Origin: an uncultured Oscillospiraceae bacterium
GTDB lineage: Bacteria; Bacillota; Clostridia; Oscillospirales; Oscillospiraceae
Direction: 5' to 3'
Length of the DNA: 50,907 nucleotides
Assembly (NCBI GenBank): GCA_947628805.1
Contig: CANRBG010000009.1
Location: 1 to 50,907 of the forward strand
The position numbers were made by a program, and so were the translations under genes. Positions 8,420-16,465 of the stretch are shown one piece after another. Each line of letters opens with the position of its first letter. Position 1 is the stretch's first letter. The notes beneath the pieces are model-generated. The model saw nothing but the letters and a program-made list of their open reading frames with translations. It ran no database searches and was not told the origin of the DNA.

Positions 8420-9318
8420 CATACTCTCCTTTCCAGGGCGGCGTCGACCTCAGACGCCATGGGGATGGAGGGCGCCGCACCCATTCTGCCCACGGCGATG
8501 GCGGAGGCCATACTGGCCCGGCACAGACATTCTTCCGGTTCCCGGCCGGACGCCCAGCGTTCCAGAAAATACCCGGTGAAGGTGTCACCGGCGGCGGTGG
8601 TATCCACCACGTCCTCCACCTTTACGGCGGGGCAGGCCGTCCGGCGGCCATGGCCGCTGTACACAGAGCCCTGCTCGCCCAGGGTCAGGACCAGCTCCGT
8701 TTGGGGATATCGGCCTTCCAAGGCCCGAAGGATGGCCTCCGGCTCCTTACAGCCGGTCAGGGCCTCGCCCTCCACCTCGTTGAAGAGCAGAAGATCCGCC
8801 ATAGCAAGGTCCCAGGTCAGAAGCTCCGGCTTGATGGGGGAGAGATTGAGGGCCACGCGCATCCCCCTGGCCCGGGCCATTTTCATGGCAAGGGGCACAC
8901 AGGATACCTCGTTTTGCACCAGAAGAACATCCTCCGGACCGCAGCCCGAAAGCCACCGATCCAGGTCCTTCTCTGTGACTGCCATATTGGCGCCGGGGTA
9001 GAGGATGATGCAGTTTTGCCCAGCCGGGTCGATCTGGATGAGGGCGTGGCCGGTGGCGCAGTCCTCCATGACCACGATCTGGGAGACGTCCACGCCGGCC
9101 ATTTCCAGAAAGTCCGTCAGGACCCCGCCGTCCGTGCCCACCTTGCCGGCGTGCAGCACCCTCATGCCCGCATGGGCCGCAGCCACGCTCTGGTTCAGGC
9201 CCTTTCCGCCCACGCTCCGCTGGTAGTCCAGGGAGGACAGGGTCTCTCCGGCGGCGACAAAGTGATCCACATGGTAGCAGTGGTCGATATTCAGTGAGCC
9301 GATGTTGACAAGACGCAT
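8419..9318 (-). CDS. PfkB-family sugar kinase, ribokinase-like
   Basis: A 299-residue PfkB-fold kinase. The sugar-binding motif GGKGLNQ (residues 37-43) and an Asn-rich NLSP segment near 158 are those of ribokinases. The C-terminal signature DTTAAGDTFTGYF places the catalytic base at D245. Ribokinase phosphorylates D-ribose at O5 for entry into the pentose phosphate pathway; other PfkB kinases act on deoxyribose, fructose or fructosamines. It sits 24 bases downstream of the FGGY kinase in the same leftward operon and overlaps the C69 peptidase start. With a nucleoside hydrolase in the divergent arm, ribose is the simplest substrate, but this is not proven by sequence. Confidence 0.85.
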   Translation of the reverse strand: MRLVNIGSLNIDHCYHVDHFVAAGETLSSLDYQRSVGGKGLNQSVAAAHAGMRVLHAGKVGTDGGVLTDFLEMAGVDVSQIVVMEDCATGHALIQIDPAGQNCIILYPGANMAVTEKDLDRWLSGCGPEDVLLVQNEVSCVPLAMKMARARGMRVALNLSPIKPELLTWDLAMADLLLFNEVEGEALTGCKEPEAILRALEGRYPQTELVLTLGEQGSVYSGHGRRTACPAVKVEDVVDTTAAGDTFTGYFLERWASGREPEECLCRASMASAIAVGRMGAAPSIPMASEVDAALERRV

Positions 9319-9342
9319 AGCAGAGACTCCCTTTCCGGCCGG

Positions 9343-10875
9343 TCAGGCCTGTCCGTCGATGTAATCCTGCATGGCGGGCCAGAGCCCGTCCAGACATTGA
9401 ATGGCGGTCTTGTAAAGCGCGTATTTGCGGTCGTAGCAGACGGAGGCCTCCTGACGGGGGAACACGGGCTCCGACACCTTGCTCATGGCGGCGGCCGCTT
9501 CCGCGGGGCTGGCGTGATCACCCAGGGCGGCCGCCACGGCGATGGCGCAGCCCAGCGCGCCGGTCTCCTGGGCTGCCACCGTCTCCACGGGCATGCCCAT
9601 CACGTCGGCGAATATCTGGGTCCAGACAGGGGAGAGGGCGGCGCCCCCGGCCAGACGGATACGGCCGGAGCGGCTGCCCCGGCTTGCCAGGAGCTTTTCC
9701 AGATGCCAGCGGTGGGAAAAGGCGATGCCCTCGTACACGGCCCGCAGCATGTGCTTGCGGGTGTGGGAGGCGTTCAGACCGATAAAAGCGGCCCGGGCCC
9801 GGGGGTCGACGTTGCTGGCGGTGAGGAAGGGGAGGAACACCGGCATGAAATCCGCCGGTGAGAACTCTTCAGCCCACCGGTTCATCACGTCGTACACGCT
9901 GCCGCCCTCCGCCGCCTCGGCCACCTCCGGCAAAAGCTGGCGGATGAACCACTCGTTGTTGCCGGCGGAGGTGGCGCTGGATTCCTCAATGAGATAGTAC
10001 CCGGGCAGGCAGAACAGGGAATTCATCTGCACCCGCCCGTCCGTCACAGGCTCCCGGCGGATGTACTCGTTGATGCTCCAGGTCCCGGCGATCATGCAGA
10101 TATTTTCCTCGTCGGTGATGTTCACCGCCAGGGCGCAGGAGTCGATGTCGAACATGCCGCCGATGACCGGCGTGCCCGCCAGAAGCCCGGTGGCGGCTGC
10201 GGAGTCCTCGGTGATGTGCCCGGCGATATCCAGCGAGCCGCAGAGTGGCGGCAGGGCGTCCCAGACCGCCTCGATGCCGAACAGCCGCAGTATCTCCCGG
10301 TCAAAACGCTGGGTGTGCAGATTCATGAGCCCGCTTCCGGAGAAGTCCGTGATCTCCGCCCGTGCCTCGCCGGTGAGGCGAAAGCGCACGTAGTCCTTGC
10401 AGGAGAACACCCACCGTATCTCTTCCAAAACCCCGGGCTCATTGTCCCGCAGCCAGGCCAGCAGCGCCACAGGCTGGCAGGCCATCACGTGCTGGCAGGA
10501 GAGGGCAAAGGCGGCCTGCTCCGTCCCGTCGGCCCGCCAGTCCATCTCATAGCGAAAGGCCCGGTTATCGGCGGACAGGATGCCCCGCCGGACGGGCCGG
10601 CCGTCCTTCCCCCAGAGATACAGGCCCTTTCCGTGGCCGCACAGGCCCACCCCGGCGATGGAGGCAGGGTCCACGCCCGTCTTATCCAGCAGGGACCGGA
10701 TTACCTTGCAGTTGTCCTGCCACATGTCCTCCATGTCCCGCTCCACAAAGCCGGGCGCGGGGGTGATGGCGGCGGTGCCCGCCGAGGCCAGACCCACCTG
10801 CCGGCCGGAGACGTCGAACAGCGCCGCTTTCGTGCGGGTGCCGCCGTTATCAAGACCCAGATAATATTTTTCCAT
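9343..10875 (-). CDS. FGGY carbohydrate kinase, L-xylulokinase (LyxK)-like
   Basis: A 510-residue FGGY kinase. The N-terminal phosphate loop reads GLDNGGTRTKAALFD. The segments GFVERDMEDMW, GHGKGLYLWGKDGRP and ILSADNRA resemble L-xylulokinase LyxK and erythritol kinase more than glycerol kinase or xylulokinase. D243 in GGMFDIDSCA is the expected catalytic base. SSATSAGNNEWF and YEGIAFSHRWHL are further LyxK-like blocks, and the C-terminal ATP site has GGAALSPVWTQIFAD. AGGAGGCGG precedes the ATG. As the first gene of the leftward arm, it would phosphorylate the ketose that the isomerase on the other arm produces. Erythritol or another polyol remains an alternative substrate. Confidence 0.87.
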   Translation of the reverse strand: MEKYYLGLDNGGTRTKAALFDVSGRQVGLASAGTAAITPAPGFVERDMEDMWQDNCKVIRSLLDKTGVDPASIAGVGLCGHGKGLYLWGKDGRPVRRGILSADNRAFRYEMDWRADGTEQAAFALSCQHVMACQPVALLAWLRDNEPGVLEEIRWVFSCKDYVRFRLTGEARAEITDFSGSGLMNLHTQRFDREILRLFGIEAVWDALPPLCGSLDIAGHITEDSAAATGLLAGTPVIGGMFDIDSCALAVNITDEENICMIAGTWSINEYIRREPVTDGRVQMNSLFCLPGYYLIEESSATSAGNNEWFIRQLLPEVAEAAEGGSVYDVMNRWAEEFSPADFMPVFLPFLTASNVDPRARAAFIGLNASHTRKHMLRAVYEGIAFSHRWHLEKLLASRGSRSGRIRLAGGAALSPVWTQIFADVMGMPVETVAAQETGALGCAIAVAAALGDHASPAEAAAAMSKVSEPVFPRQEASVCYDRKYALYKTAIQCLDGLWPAMQDYIDGQA

Positions 10876-10924
10876 ATGGCCGCCTCCTATTAGTAAAAAT
10901 GTACAAAAGACTTTTCTGAAACCT

Positions 10925-10952
10925 ATATTACCATATTTGAAAAAGATTGCAA
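10925..10952 (-). promoter_or_regulatory. Promoter candidate for the leftward kinase operon
   Basis: Read leftward, TTGCAA (10952-10947) and TAATAT (10930-10925) are separated by 16 bases. The FGGY kinase start lies about 50 bases further on, behind AGGAGGCGG. Confidence 0.4.
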
Positions 10953-11120
10953 GTACCAGTGAAAAATCCGCTTCAGGGCCGTAAAAACGGCGATTTTCGC
11001 TCAGCGGGCGGTCTACATATAGGTTATCTTCGATAGATTTAGCAAATTAGCATGATATTAAATTGTGCGATTTATGCAATTTGCGAAAAAAGTTTCGTTT
11101 GGTATTGTTGACAATATCAA

Positions 11121-11149
11121 TTGACTTCCAGGCAAAAAATGAGTAGTTT
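11121..11149 (+). promoter_or_regulatory. Promoter candidate for the rightward importer operon
   Basis: TTGACT (11121-11126) is followed after 17 bases by TAGTTT (11144-11149) inside a TA-rich stretch. TTGACA also occurs at 11108-11113. The -10 element is poor, so an activator may be needed. The start codon is about 90 bases downstream. Confidence 0.35.
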
Positions 11150-11238
11150 AATAATAAGGTTTGTCTATACCCAGAGGTAGGACCGGAACCGGCGGCAGAC
11201 CGACAGGCTGCCGAAAATAAAGAAGGAGGCTTTTAAAG

Positions 11239-12369
11239 GTGAGAAAACTGTTTGCGATGCTGCTGTGCCTGTGCTTTGTCCTGGGGCTGGCCGGGACTGC
11301 GTATGCCGCGGAGGAGGAAGAGCCCGCCGCGGACTATTCGGGGCACACTCTGTATGTTGCCAACTGGCAGGCGTACAACTCCGACACGACCTACTGCGAG
11401 CAGGCATTCGAGGACAAATTTGGCTGCGAGGTGGAGCACGTCTATTTCAACTCCTATGACGAGCTGATGACCAACCTCCAGACCGGCGGCAACGCGACGA
11501 TCGACGCCTGCGTCCTGAGCCAGAACTACACCCAGTACTTCCACGATCAGGACCTGCTGATGAACGTGGACCCCGCCGAGATCCCCAGCTATGAGGGCGT
11601 GGCGGAGGTGTACAAGGACGTATCTCCCTATGCCGTGGACGACGAGGGGAACGTGTTCGCTTTCCCCTGGACCTCCGGCGTGACCTCTATCGGCTACAAC
11701 CCGGAGAAGATCGACCGGGAGATTACCACTTGGAAAGACCTGCTTGATCCCGAATTCGCCGGCCACGTCTGCATGTTCGGCGACTACGGCGACGGCATGA
11801 TCATCGCCGCGCTCATGAGCGATCAGGACCCCAGCGATCCTGAGAACCTGGATCTGGACAAGGTCAGGGACGTGCTGAACGAGCTCAAGCCCCAGATCCT
11901 GTCTTTCTGGTCCTCCAACGACGAGCAGCTCATCCCCTATAAGAGCGGCGAGTCCTGGATCGGCAATATGTGGTCCGGCCCCTATGCCCAGCTGCTGCGT
12001 GAGGGCGAGCCTGTCAAGTACGTACACCCCGAGGAGGGCACCGTAGGCTATCTGGATTACTGGTGCGTGGTCAAGGGCACCGACGAGTATGATCTGGCCT
12101 GCGAGTGGATCAACTGGATCGAGAGCTACGAGCAGCAGTACACCATGGCCACCGGCGAGGGCTCTGAGTACACCTCTCCCGACGGCGTGCCCTATCCCAC
12201 CTACGCGCCCGTCAACGCCCAGGTGCTGGATGAGCTGAACGAGGACCAGCTTGCCGAGCTGGGCATGAACCCCATGCCCACCAAGATCTGCATGCTCAAC
12301 TACCTGACTCCTGAGCAGAAGGATGCCTGGATGGATGTCTGGAGTGAATTCCAGGCCTCTGCGGGCTGA
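11239..12369 (+). CDS. PotD-like extracellular solute-binding protein
   Basis: A 376-residue periplasmic-type binding protein of the polyamine/opine/phosphonate uptake class. Residues 1-23 are a signal peptide ending AGTAYA, with an acidic mature N terminus. There is no cysteine at the cleavage site, so it is not an evident lipoprotein, which is unusual for a Gram-positive importer. VANWQAYNSD, FPWTSGVTSIGYNPEKI and MFGDYGDG align with PotD ligand-site blocks. NMWSGPY and VGYLDYWCVV correspond to the PotD regions carrying Trp and Trp-x-Asp contacts, with Tyr in place of the second Trp. The GTG start at 11239 follows AAGGAGG. A spermidine-like, cationic or opine-like ligand is possible. The sugar genes downstream argue for a sugar conjugate. 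Confidence 0.87.
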   Translation: MRKLFAMLLCLCFVLGLAGTAYAAEEEEPAADYSGHTLYVANWQAYNSDTTYCEQAFEDKFGCEVEHVYFNSYDELMTNLQTGGNATIDACVLSQNYTQYFHDQDLLMNVDPAEIPSYEGVAEVYKDVSPYAVDDEGNVFAFPWTSGVTSIGYNPEKIDREITTWKDLLDPEFAGHVCMFGDYGDGMIIAALMSDQDPSDPENLDLDKVRDVLNELKPQILSFWSSNDEQLIPYKSGESWIGNMWSGPYAQLLREGEPVKYVHPEEGTVGYLDYWCVVKGTDEYDLACEWINWIESYEQQYTMATGEGSEYTSPDGVPYPTYAPVNAQVLDELNEDQLAELGMNPMPTKICMLNYLTPEQKDAWMDVWSEFQASAG

Positions 12370-12403
12370 CGCGTTGGCTGGAAATTCTGATGTGACATGA
12401 TTT

Positions 12404-12444
12404 GAATGCCGCCGAGGAACAGTTTTTCGGCGGCATTCTTTATA
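12404..12444 (+). terminator. Partial terminator between binding protein and permease
   Basis: GAATGCCGCCGA (12404-12415) and TCGGCGGCATTC (12427-12438) form a perfect 12-base stem. The T run after it is short (TTTAT), so it would stop only part of transcription. This would give more binding protein than membrane subunits, a usual arrangement in ABC importer operons. Confidence 0.7.
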
Positions 12445-12472
12445 AGGATGCAGAAAAAGGGGGCATGAGATT

Positions 12473-13342
12473 TTGAAAAAAAAGAAGAAGATACAGCCCA
12501 ATAGTCTCTGGGCTCTGCCCAGCGCGGGGCTGCTTCTGCTGCTGACCATCGCGCCGCTGGCGATGCTGCTGCTGTTCAGCTTCATGAACCGCAACATGTT
12601 CGCGGGGCAGCCCTGGCCCGGCTGGACCATGGGCAACATCACCCGCATGATGGCGTCCGGGACGTTTTGGGATCTGCTGCTGCGCTCGCTGCGCACGGGG
12701 CTGATCGTGACGGTCATTTGCATCGCGGCAGCCTATCCCGCCGCCTGGGCCATGGCAAAGGTGGTGCCGGAAAAGCGACGGGGCATGTGCATGATACTGG
12801 TCATCCTGCCGTTTTTCACGTCGCAGCTGCTGCTGATCTACGCCATGATGAACCTGATCCAGACCGGCGGTCTTTTGATGACGGCCCTGAACGCCATCGG
12901 CATCCCGGCCAAGTCGTTCCTCTATACCAACGCGGCCACTGTGCTTGTGCTGGTGTATGAGTACCTGCCCTATATGATCCTGTGCCTGTATTCCTCCATC
13001 GAGGGCATCGGCGACAACCTGATCCACGCGTCCCTGATCCTGGGGGCCAACAAAGTCCGGACCTTTACCCATATCGTATTTCCCATGAGCGCGCCGGGGC
13101 TGCTGTCCGGTATCCTGCTGGTGTTCGTGCCGGTGGTGGGCAGCTTCGTGGAGCCCGGCCTGGTGGGCGGCTCCAACGGCATGATGGTGGGCTCTCTCAT
13201 CAACTCCCAGTACAAGGACAACCTGAACATGGGCTATGGTGCCGTACTGTCCTGCGTGCTGCTGATCGTGCTTTGCGTCATTATGGCCATCATCAGCTTC
13301 GCCACCAAAAAGGCACAGCAGAGCATAGGAGGTGACGTGTAA
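12473..13342 (+). CDS. PotB-like ABC importer permease
   Basis: A 289-residue inner-membrane subunit with about six transmembrane segments, the first at residues 11-36 after a Lys-rich N terminus. The coupling (EAA) loop lies in the part reading ASLILGANKVRTFTHIVFPM, with the Gly expected to contact the ATPase. The start is TTG at 12473; a run of G lies nine bases upstream. An ATG at 12465 is in another frame and stops after three codons. The stop overlaps the next ATG by one base. Domain order and neighbours (binding protein, second permease, ATPase) match potA-D type importers. Confidence 0.88.
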   Translation: MKKKKKIQPNSLWALPSAGLLLLLTIAPLAMLLLFSFMNRNMFAGQPWPGWTMGNITRMMASGTFWDLLLRSLRTGLIVTVICIAAAYPAAWAMAKVVPEKRRGMCMILVILPFFTSQLLLIYAMMNLIQTGGLLMTALNAIGIPAKSFLYTNAATVLVLVYEYLPYMILCLYSSIEGIGDNLIHASLILGANKVRTFTHIVFPMSAPGLLSGILLVFVPVVGSFVEPGLVGGSNGMMVGSLINSQYKDNLNMGYGAVLSCVLLIVLCVIMAIISFATKKAQQSIGGDV

Positions 13343-14163
13343 TGTCTAAGGGCTTCAACTGGGCCATGCGGATATGCCTGTGGATCGTGCTGCTGTTTAT
13401 GTACATACCGATCATAGCCATCATCGGCATGTCTTTCAACAAGACCTCCTATGGCATGTTCCCCTATGTGTTCACCACCCAATGGTACCGGGTGCTGGCT
13501 ACCACCAGCAATCTGCCCGCGGCCTGCTGGCTGAGCATCAAGTTTTCGGCCCTGGTGGCTGTGGCGGCGCTGATCATCGGGACGATGACCTCGTTTGGCC
13601 TTCAGTATTTTTCCCCGAAAATGGCCAAGCGGTTCAACTTCGTGATGCAGCTGCCCATCATCATCCCCTGGCTGGTGACCAGTATCTCCATTTTGCTCCT
13701 GTTTACCTTTATGGGCTCCGGCCGGTCCTACCCGGTGATGTTCCTGGGCAACCTGATCGTGGTGCTGCCCTACGTGGTCATGCTGGTGAACAACCGCTTT
13801 GTTGAGATGGACCGCACGCCGGAAGCGGCGGCCCGGCTGCTGGGGGCGGGGCCCATGCGGGTATTTTGTGACGTGACGCTGCCCGGTATCATGCCCGGCA
13901 TCCTGGCCGGCGGCATGATGGCGCTGATCGTCTGCTTCAATAATTTCGTCCTCCAGTATTATCTCTCCCCGGTGGCGGTGGATACGCTGCCGGTGACGGT
14001 CTTCACGCGCATCAAGAGCGGCTATCAGGCCGACCTGAACGCACTCTCGGCCATCATCATCCTGATCGCGGTGATCATCGTCGTTATCATGACCCGCCTG
14101 GGGTACTCCGGAGGAAGCCTTTTCGGCATGTCCTCGGGCAGCGGCAAACAGAAAGGAGACTGA
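13342..14163 (+). CDS. PotC-like ABC importer permease
   Basis: A 273-residue partner permease with six predicted membrane segments. The EAA-type loop reads PEAARLLGAGPMRVFCDVTL, which aligns with the PotC coupling helix. It would pair with the preceding PotB-like subunit to form the translocation path. The start ATG overlaps the upstream stop codon (TAATG), and AGGAGGTG stands directly before it, so translation is coupled. The ATPase gene starts two bases after its stop. Confidence 0.88.
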   Translation: MSKGFNWAMRICLWIVLLFMYIPIIAIIGMSFNKTSYGMFPYVFTTQWYRVLATTSNLPAACWLSIKFSALVAVAALIIGTMTSFGLQYFSPKMAKRFNFVMQLPIIIPWLVTSISILLLFTFMGSGRSYPVMFLGNLIVVLPYVVMLVNNRFVEMDRTPEAAARLLGAGPMRVFCDVTLPGIMPGILAGGMMALIVCFNNFVLQYYLSPVAVDTLPVTVFTRIKSGYQADLNALSAIIILIAVIIVVIMTRLGYSGGSLFGMSSGSGKQKGD

Positions 14164-14165
14164 CT

Positions 14166-15218
14166 ATGGCCGAACTAATCGTAAAAGATCTTGATAAAAG
14201 CTTTGATCAGCATCAGGTGCTCAAGGGTATAAGCTTTTCCGTAAAAAGCGGGGACTTTCTGTCTCTGCTGGGCCCGTCCGGATGCGGCAAGACCACCATC
14301 CTCCGGATTATCTGCGGCCTGGAGACCGCGGACGCCGGCGAGGTGCTGGTGGACGGCAAGGACGTGACGAAAGTCCGCCCGGAGAAGCGGGACATCGGCC
14401 TGGTGTTCCAAAACTACGCCCTGTTCCCCTCCATGAATGTGGCGAAGAACGTGGGCTACGGCCTGAAGATGCACAAGGTGCCCAAGGAGGAGATAGACCG
14501 GCGGGTGAGCGAGGCCCTGGAGCTGGTGAAGCTGGGCGGTTATGAGAACCGGCGGGTAAAGCAGCTGTCCGGCGGTGAGCAGCAGCGCGTGGCCCTGGCC
14601 CGGGCCCTGGTGACCAAGCCCCGTATCCTGCTTTTGGATGAGCCCCTGTCCGCTCTGGACAGAAAGGTGCGCGCGGAGATGCAGTATGAGATCCGCAACA
14701 TCCAGCGGCAGGTGGGCATCACCACCGTCTTCGTCACCCACGATCAGGAAGAGGCCCTGACCATGTCCGACCAGATCATCCTGCTCAATCAGGGCCACAT
14801 CGAACAGCAGGGCGATCCCTACACCATCTACAGCCAGCCGGCTACGGAATTTGCCTCCGACTTTTTGGGGAAAGCGAACCTCCTGACCGGTACCCTCACA
14901 GAGGCGGACGGAAAGTGGTTCGTGGCGGGGGAGAAGTTCCGCATCCCGGTCAACCACTGCGGCGGCAAGGAGGGCGACACCGTCAAGGCGGCGGTCCGGG
15001 GCGAGTACTTCGAGTTCTGCGCCCAGGGCGACGAGGGGGCCAATCCCTTCCACCTGGAAAAGAAGATCTTTACCGGCCTGAGCTGGAAGCTCATCGGCGC
15101 CCTGGGCGAGCAGCCGGTGGACATATCCGCGCTGGGCATGCTGGCCGACGGACTGGACGAGGGCGCGGACCTGTTCGTGCGCATCCGGGCGGATAACGTT
15201 GTCTACTACAACAACTGA
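14166..15218 (+). CDS. PotA-like ABC importer ATPase
   Basis: A 350-residue cytoplasmic ATPase that powers the importer. Walker A is GPSGCGKTT (36-44), the Q-loop reads VFQNYALFPSM, the signature LSGGEQQRVALARAL, Walker B ILLLDEPLSALD, and the switch histidine lies in FVTHDQEEAL. After about residue 235 a TOBE-type regulatory domain follows, typical of PotA and MalK subfamilies. GAAAGGAG is visible just upstream of the ATG. The next gene, an isomerase, starts 26 bases on behind AAAGGAGG, so import and catabolism are on one transcript. Confidence 0.93.
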   Translation: MAELIVKDLDKSFDQHQVLKGISFSVKSGDFLSLLGPSGCGKTTILRIICGLETADAGEVLVDGKDVTKVRPEKRDIGLVFQNYALFPSMNVAKNVGYGLKMHKVPKEEIDRRVSEALELVKLGGYENRRVKQLSGGEQQRVALARALVTKPRILLLDEPLSALDRKVRAEMQYEIRNIQRQVGITTVFVTHDQEEALTMSDQIILLNQGHIEQQGDPYTIYSQPATEFASDFLGKANLLTGTLTEADGKWFVAGEKFRIPVNHCGGKEGDTVKAAVRGEYFEFCAQGDEGANPFHLEKKIFTGLSWKLIGALGEQPVDISALGMLADGLDEGADLFVRIRADNVVYYNN

Positions 15219-15244
15219 AGGACGATCTGAAAGGAGGATATCAT

Positions 15245-16465
15245 ATGGGAAAGTATTACGAGGCTGCCCGGGCCATATATCGGGACTGGGGCGTTGACAC
15301 GGAGGCGGTCCTGGAGCAGATGGATCAGATCCCCGTCTCCATCAACTGCTGGCAGCTGGACGATCTGACCGGCTTTGAGGATTTCGACGCCAAACTGACC
15401 GGCGGCATCACCGCCACCGGCAACGCGCCCGGCAAGCCCCGCAGCATAGAGGAGTACTTCAAAAACCTGGACAAGATGCTGGCCCTGGTGCCCGGCGCCA
15501 AGCATGTGGCGCTGCACAGCGTGTACGCTATGCCTGCGCCCGGCCGGAAGCCGGCCCGCAACGAGCTGCAGCCGGAGGATTTTTCCGCCTGGGTGGACTA
15601 CGCAAAGGAGAAGGGGATCGGGCTGGATTTCAACCCCACCTATTTCTCCCATCCCATGTCCGACAGCGGCTGGACCCTGTCCAGTCCGGACAAGGGCGTC
15701 CGGGACTTCTGGGTCGAGCACGGCATCAACTGCCGTAAGATCGGCGCCTACCTGGGCAAGGAGCTGGGCCAGACCTGCGTGACCAACCACTGGATCCCCG
15801 ACGGCTCCAAGGACATCCGGGTGGACACTTTGGGACCGCGTATGCGGTTGATCGAGTCCCTGGACCGCATCTTCGCCGAGCCCATCGACAAAAAATACAA
15901 CATCGACTCCGTGGAGGGCAAGGTCTTTGGTCTGGGCGTGGAGAGCTATACCACCGGCTCCCATGAGTTTTACACCAACTACGCCCTCTCCACCGGCAAG
16001 GCCATCGTGTGCATGGATACCGGCCACTACCATCCCACGGAGAGCGTGGCGGCCAAGATCTCCTCCTATATCGCCTTCGGCCAGGAGATCATGATGCACC
16101 TGTCCCGCTGCGTGCGCTGGGACAGCGACCATGTTGCCATCGCCAGCGAGGACACGGTCGCCATCATGCAGGAGCTCAAGCGATGCAACGCCTTTGACAA
16201 GGTGCATCTGGGCCTGGACTTCTTCGACGCCAGCATCAACCGCATCGCCGCGTCCGTCATTGGCTCCCGCAGCGTGAAAAAGGCGCTGATCACCGCCCTG
16301 TTGGAGCCCACCGACAAGCTGATGGCCGCGGAGGCGGCGGACGATCTGACCCGCCGTCTGGCCCTGCTGGAGGAATTTCGGATGCTGCCCGCCGGCATCG
16401 TATTCGACGAGTACTGCGAGCGCCACGGCGTGCCTGGCAGCGACTGGCTGGATACGCTGGCATGA
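15245..16465 (+). CDS. rhaA: L-rhamnose isomerase (RhaA family)
   Basis: A 406-residue aldose-ketose isomerase. VSINCWQLDD (31-40), TGGITATGNAPGK and HWIPDGSKD are RhaA blocks. All metal ligands expected from the family are present: E233, D258, H261, H285, D293, D295 and D325. RhaA enzymes convert L-rhamnose to L-rhamnulose but also act on L-lyxose (to L-xylulose), L-mannose and D-allose. No rhamnulokinase RhaB, aldolase RhaD or mutarotase lies nearby. Instead a LyxK-like kinase and a UlaE-like epimerase are present, which suggests L-lyxose to L-xylulose as the local reaction (inference). The stop overlaps the nucleoside hydrolase start (ATGA). Confidence 0.92.
   Translation: MGKYYEAARAIYRDWGVDTEAVLEQMDQIPVSINCWQLDDLTGFEDFDAKLTGGITATGNAPGKPRSIEEYFKNLDKMLALVPGAKHVALHSVYAMPAPGRKPARNELQPEDFSAWVDYAKEKGIGLDFNPTYFSHPMSDSGWTLSSPDKGVRDFWVEHGINCRKIGAYLGKELGQTCVTNHWIPDGSKDIRVDTLGPRMRLIESLDRIFAEPIDKKYNIDSVEGKVFGLGVESYTTGSHEFYTNYALSTGKAIVCMDTGHYHPTESVAAKISSYIAFGQEIMMHLSRCVRWDSDHVAIASEDTVAIMQELKRCNAFDKVHLGLDFFDASINRIAASVIGSRSVKKALITALLEPTDKLMAAEAADDLTRRLALLEEFRMLPAGIVFDEYCERHGVPGSDWLDTLA

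Larger units (their letters stand above)
10876..11238. promoter_or_regulatory. Divergent control region of the pentose island
   Basis: This 363-base AT-richer stretch holds no credible gene. It carries a promoter candidate for each arm. Between them lie several symmetrical elements: TATC-TTC-GATA (11025-11035), GCAAATT (11042-11048) with its inverted copy AATTTGC (11078-11084), and CGAAA-AAAG-TTTCG (11084-11097). They look like operator sites for an inducer-responsive repressor or activator. No regulator gene is found in the island, so the controlling protein must be encoded elsewhere. Confidence 0.55.

Noticed and set aside
11239-15218. A plain spermidine/putrescine importer
   Set aside because: It cannot be excluded for the transporter alone. 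But it is read into sugar enzymes on one transcript, and the binding-site blocks differ from PotD, so I did not name it potABCD.
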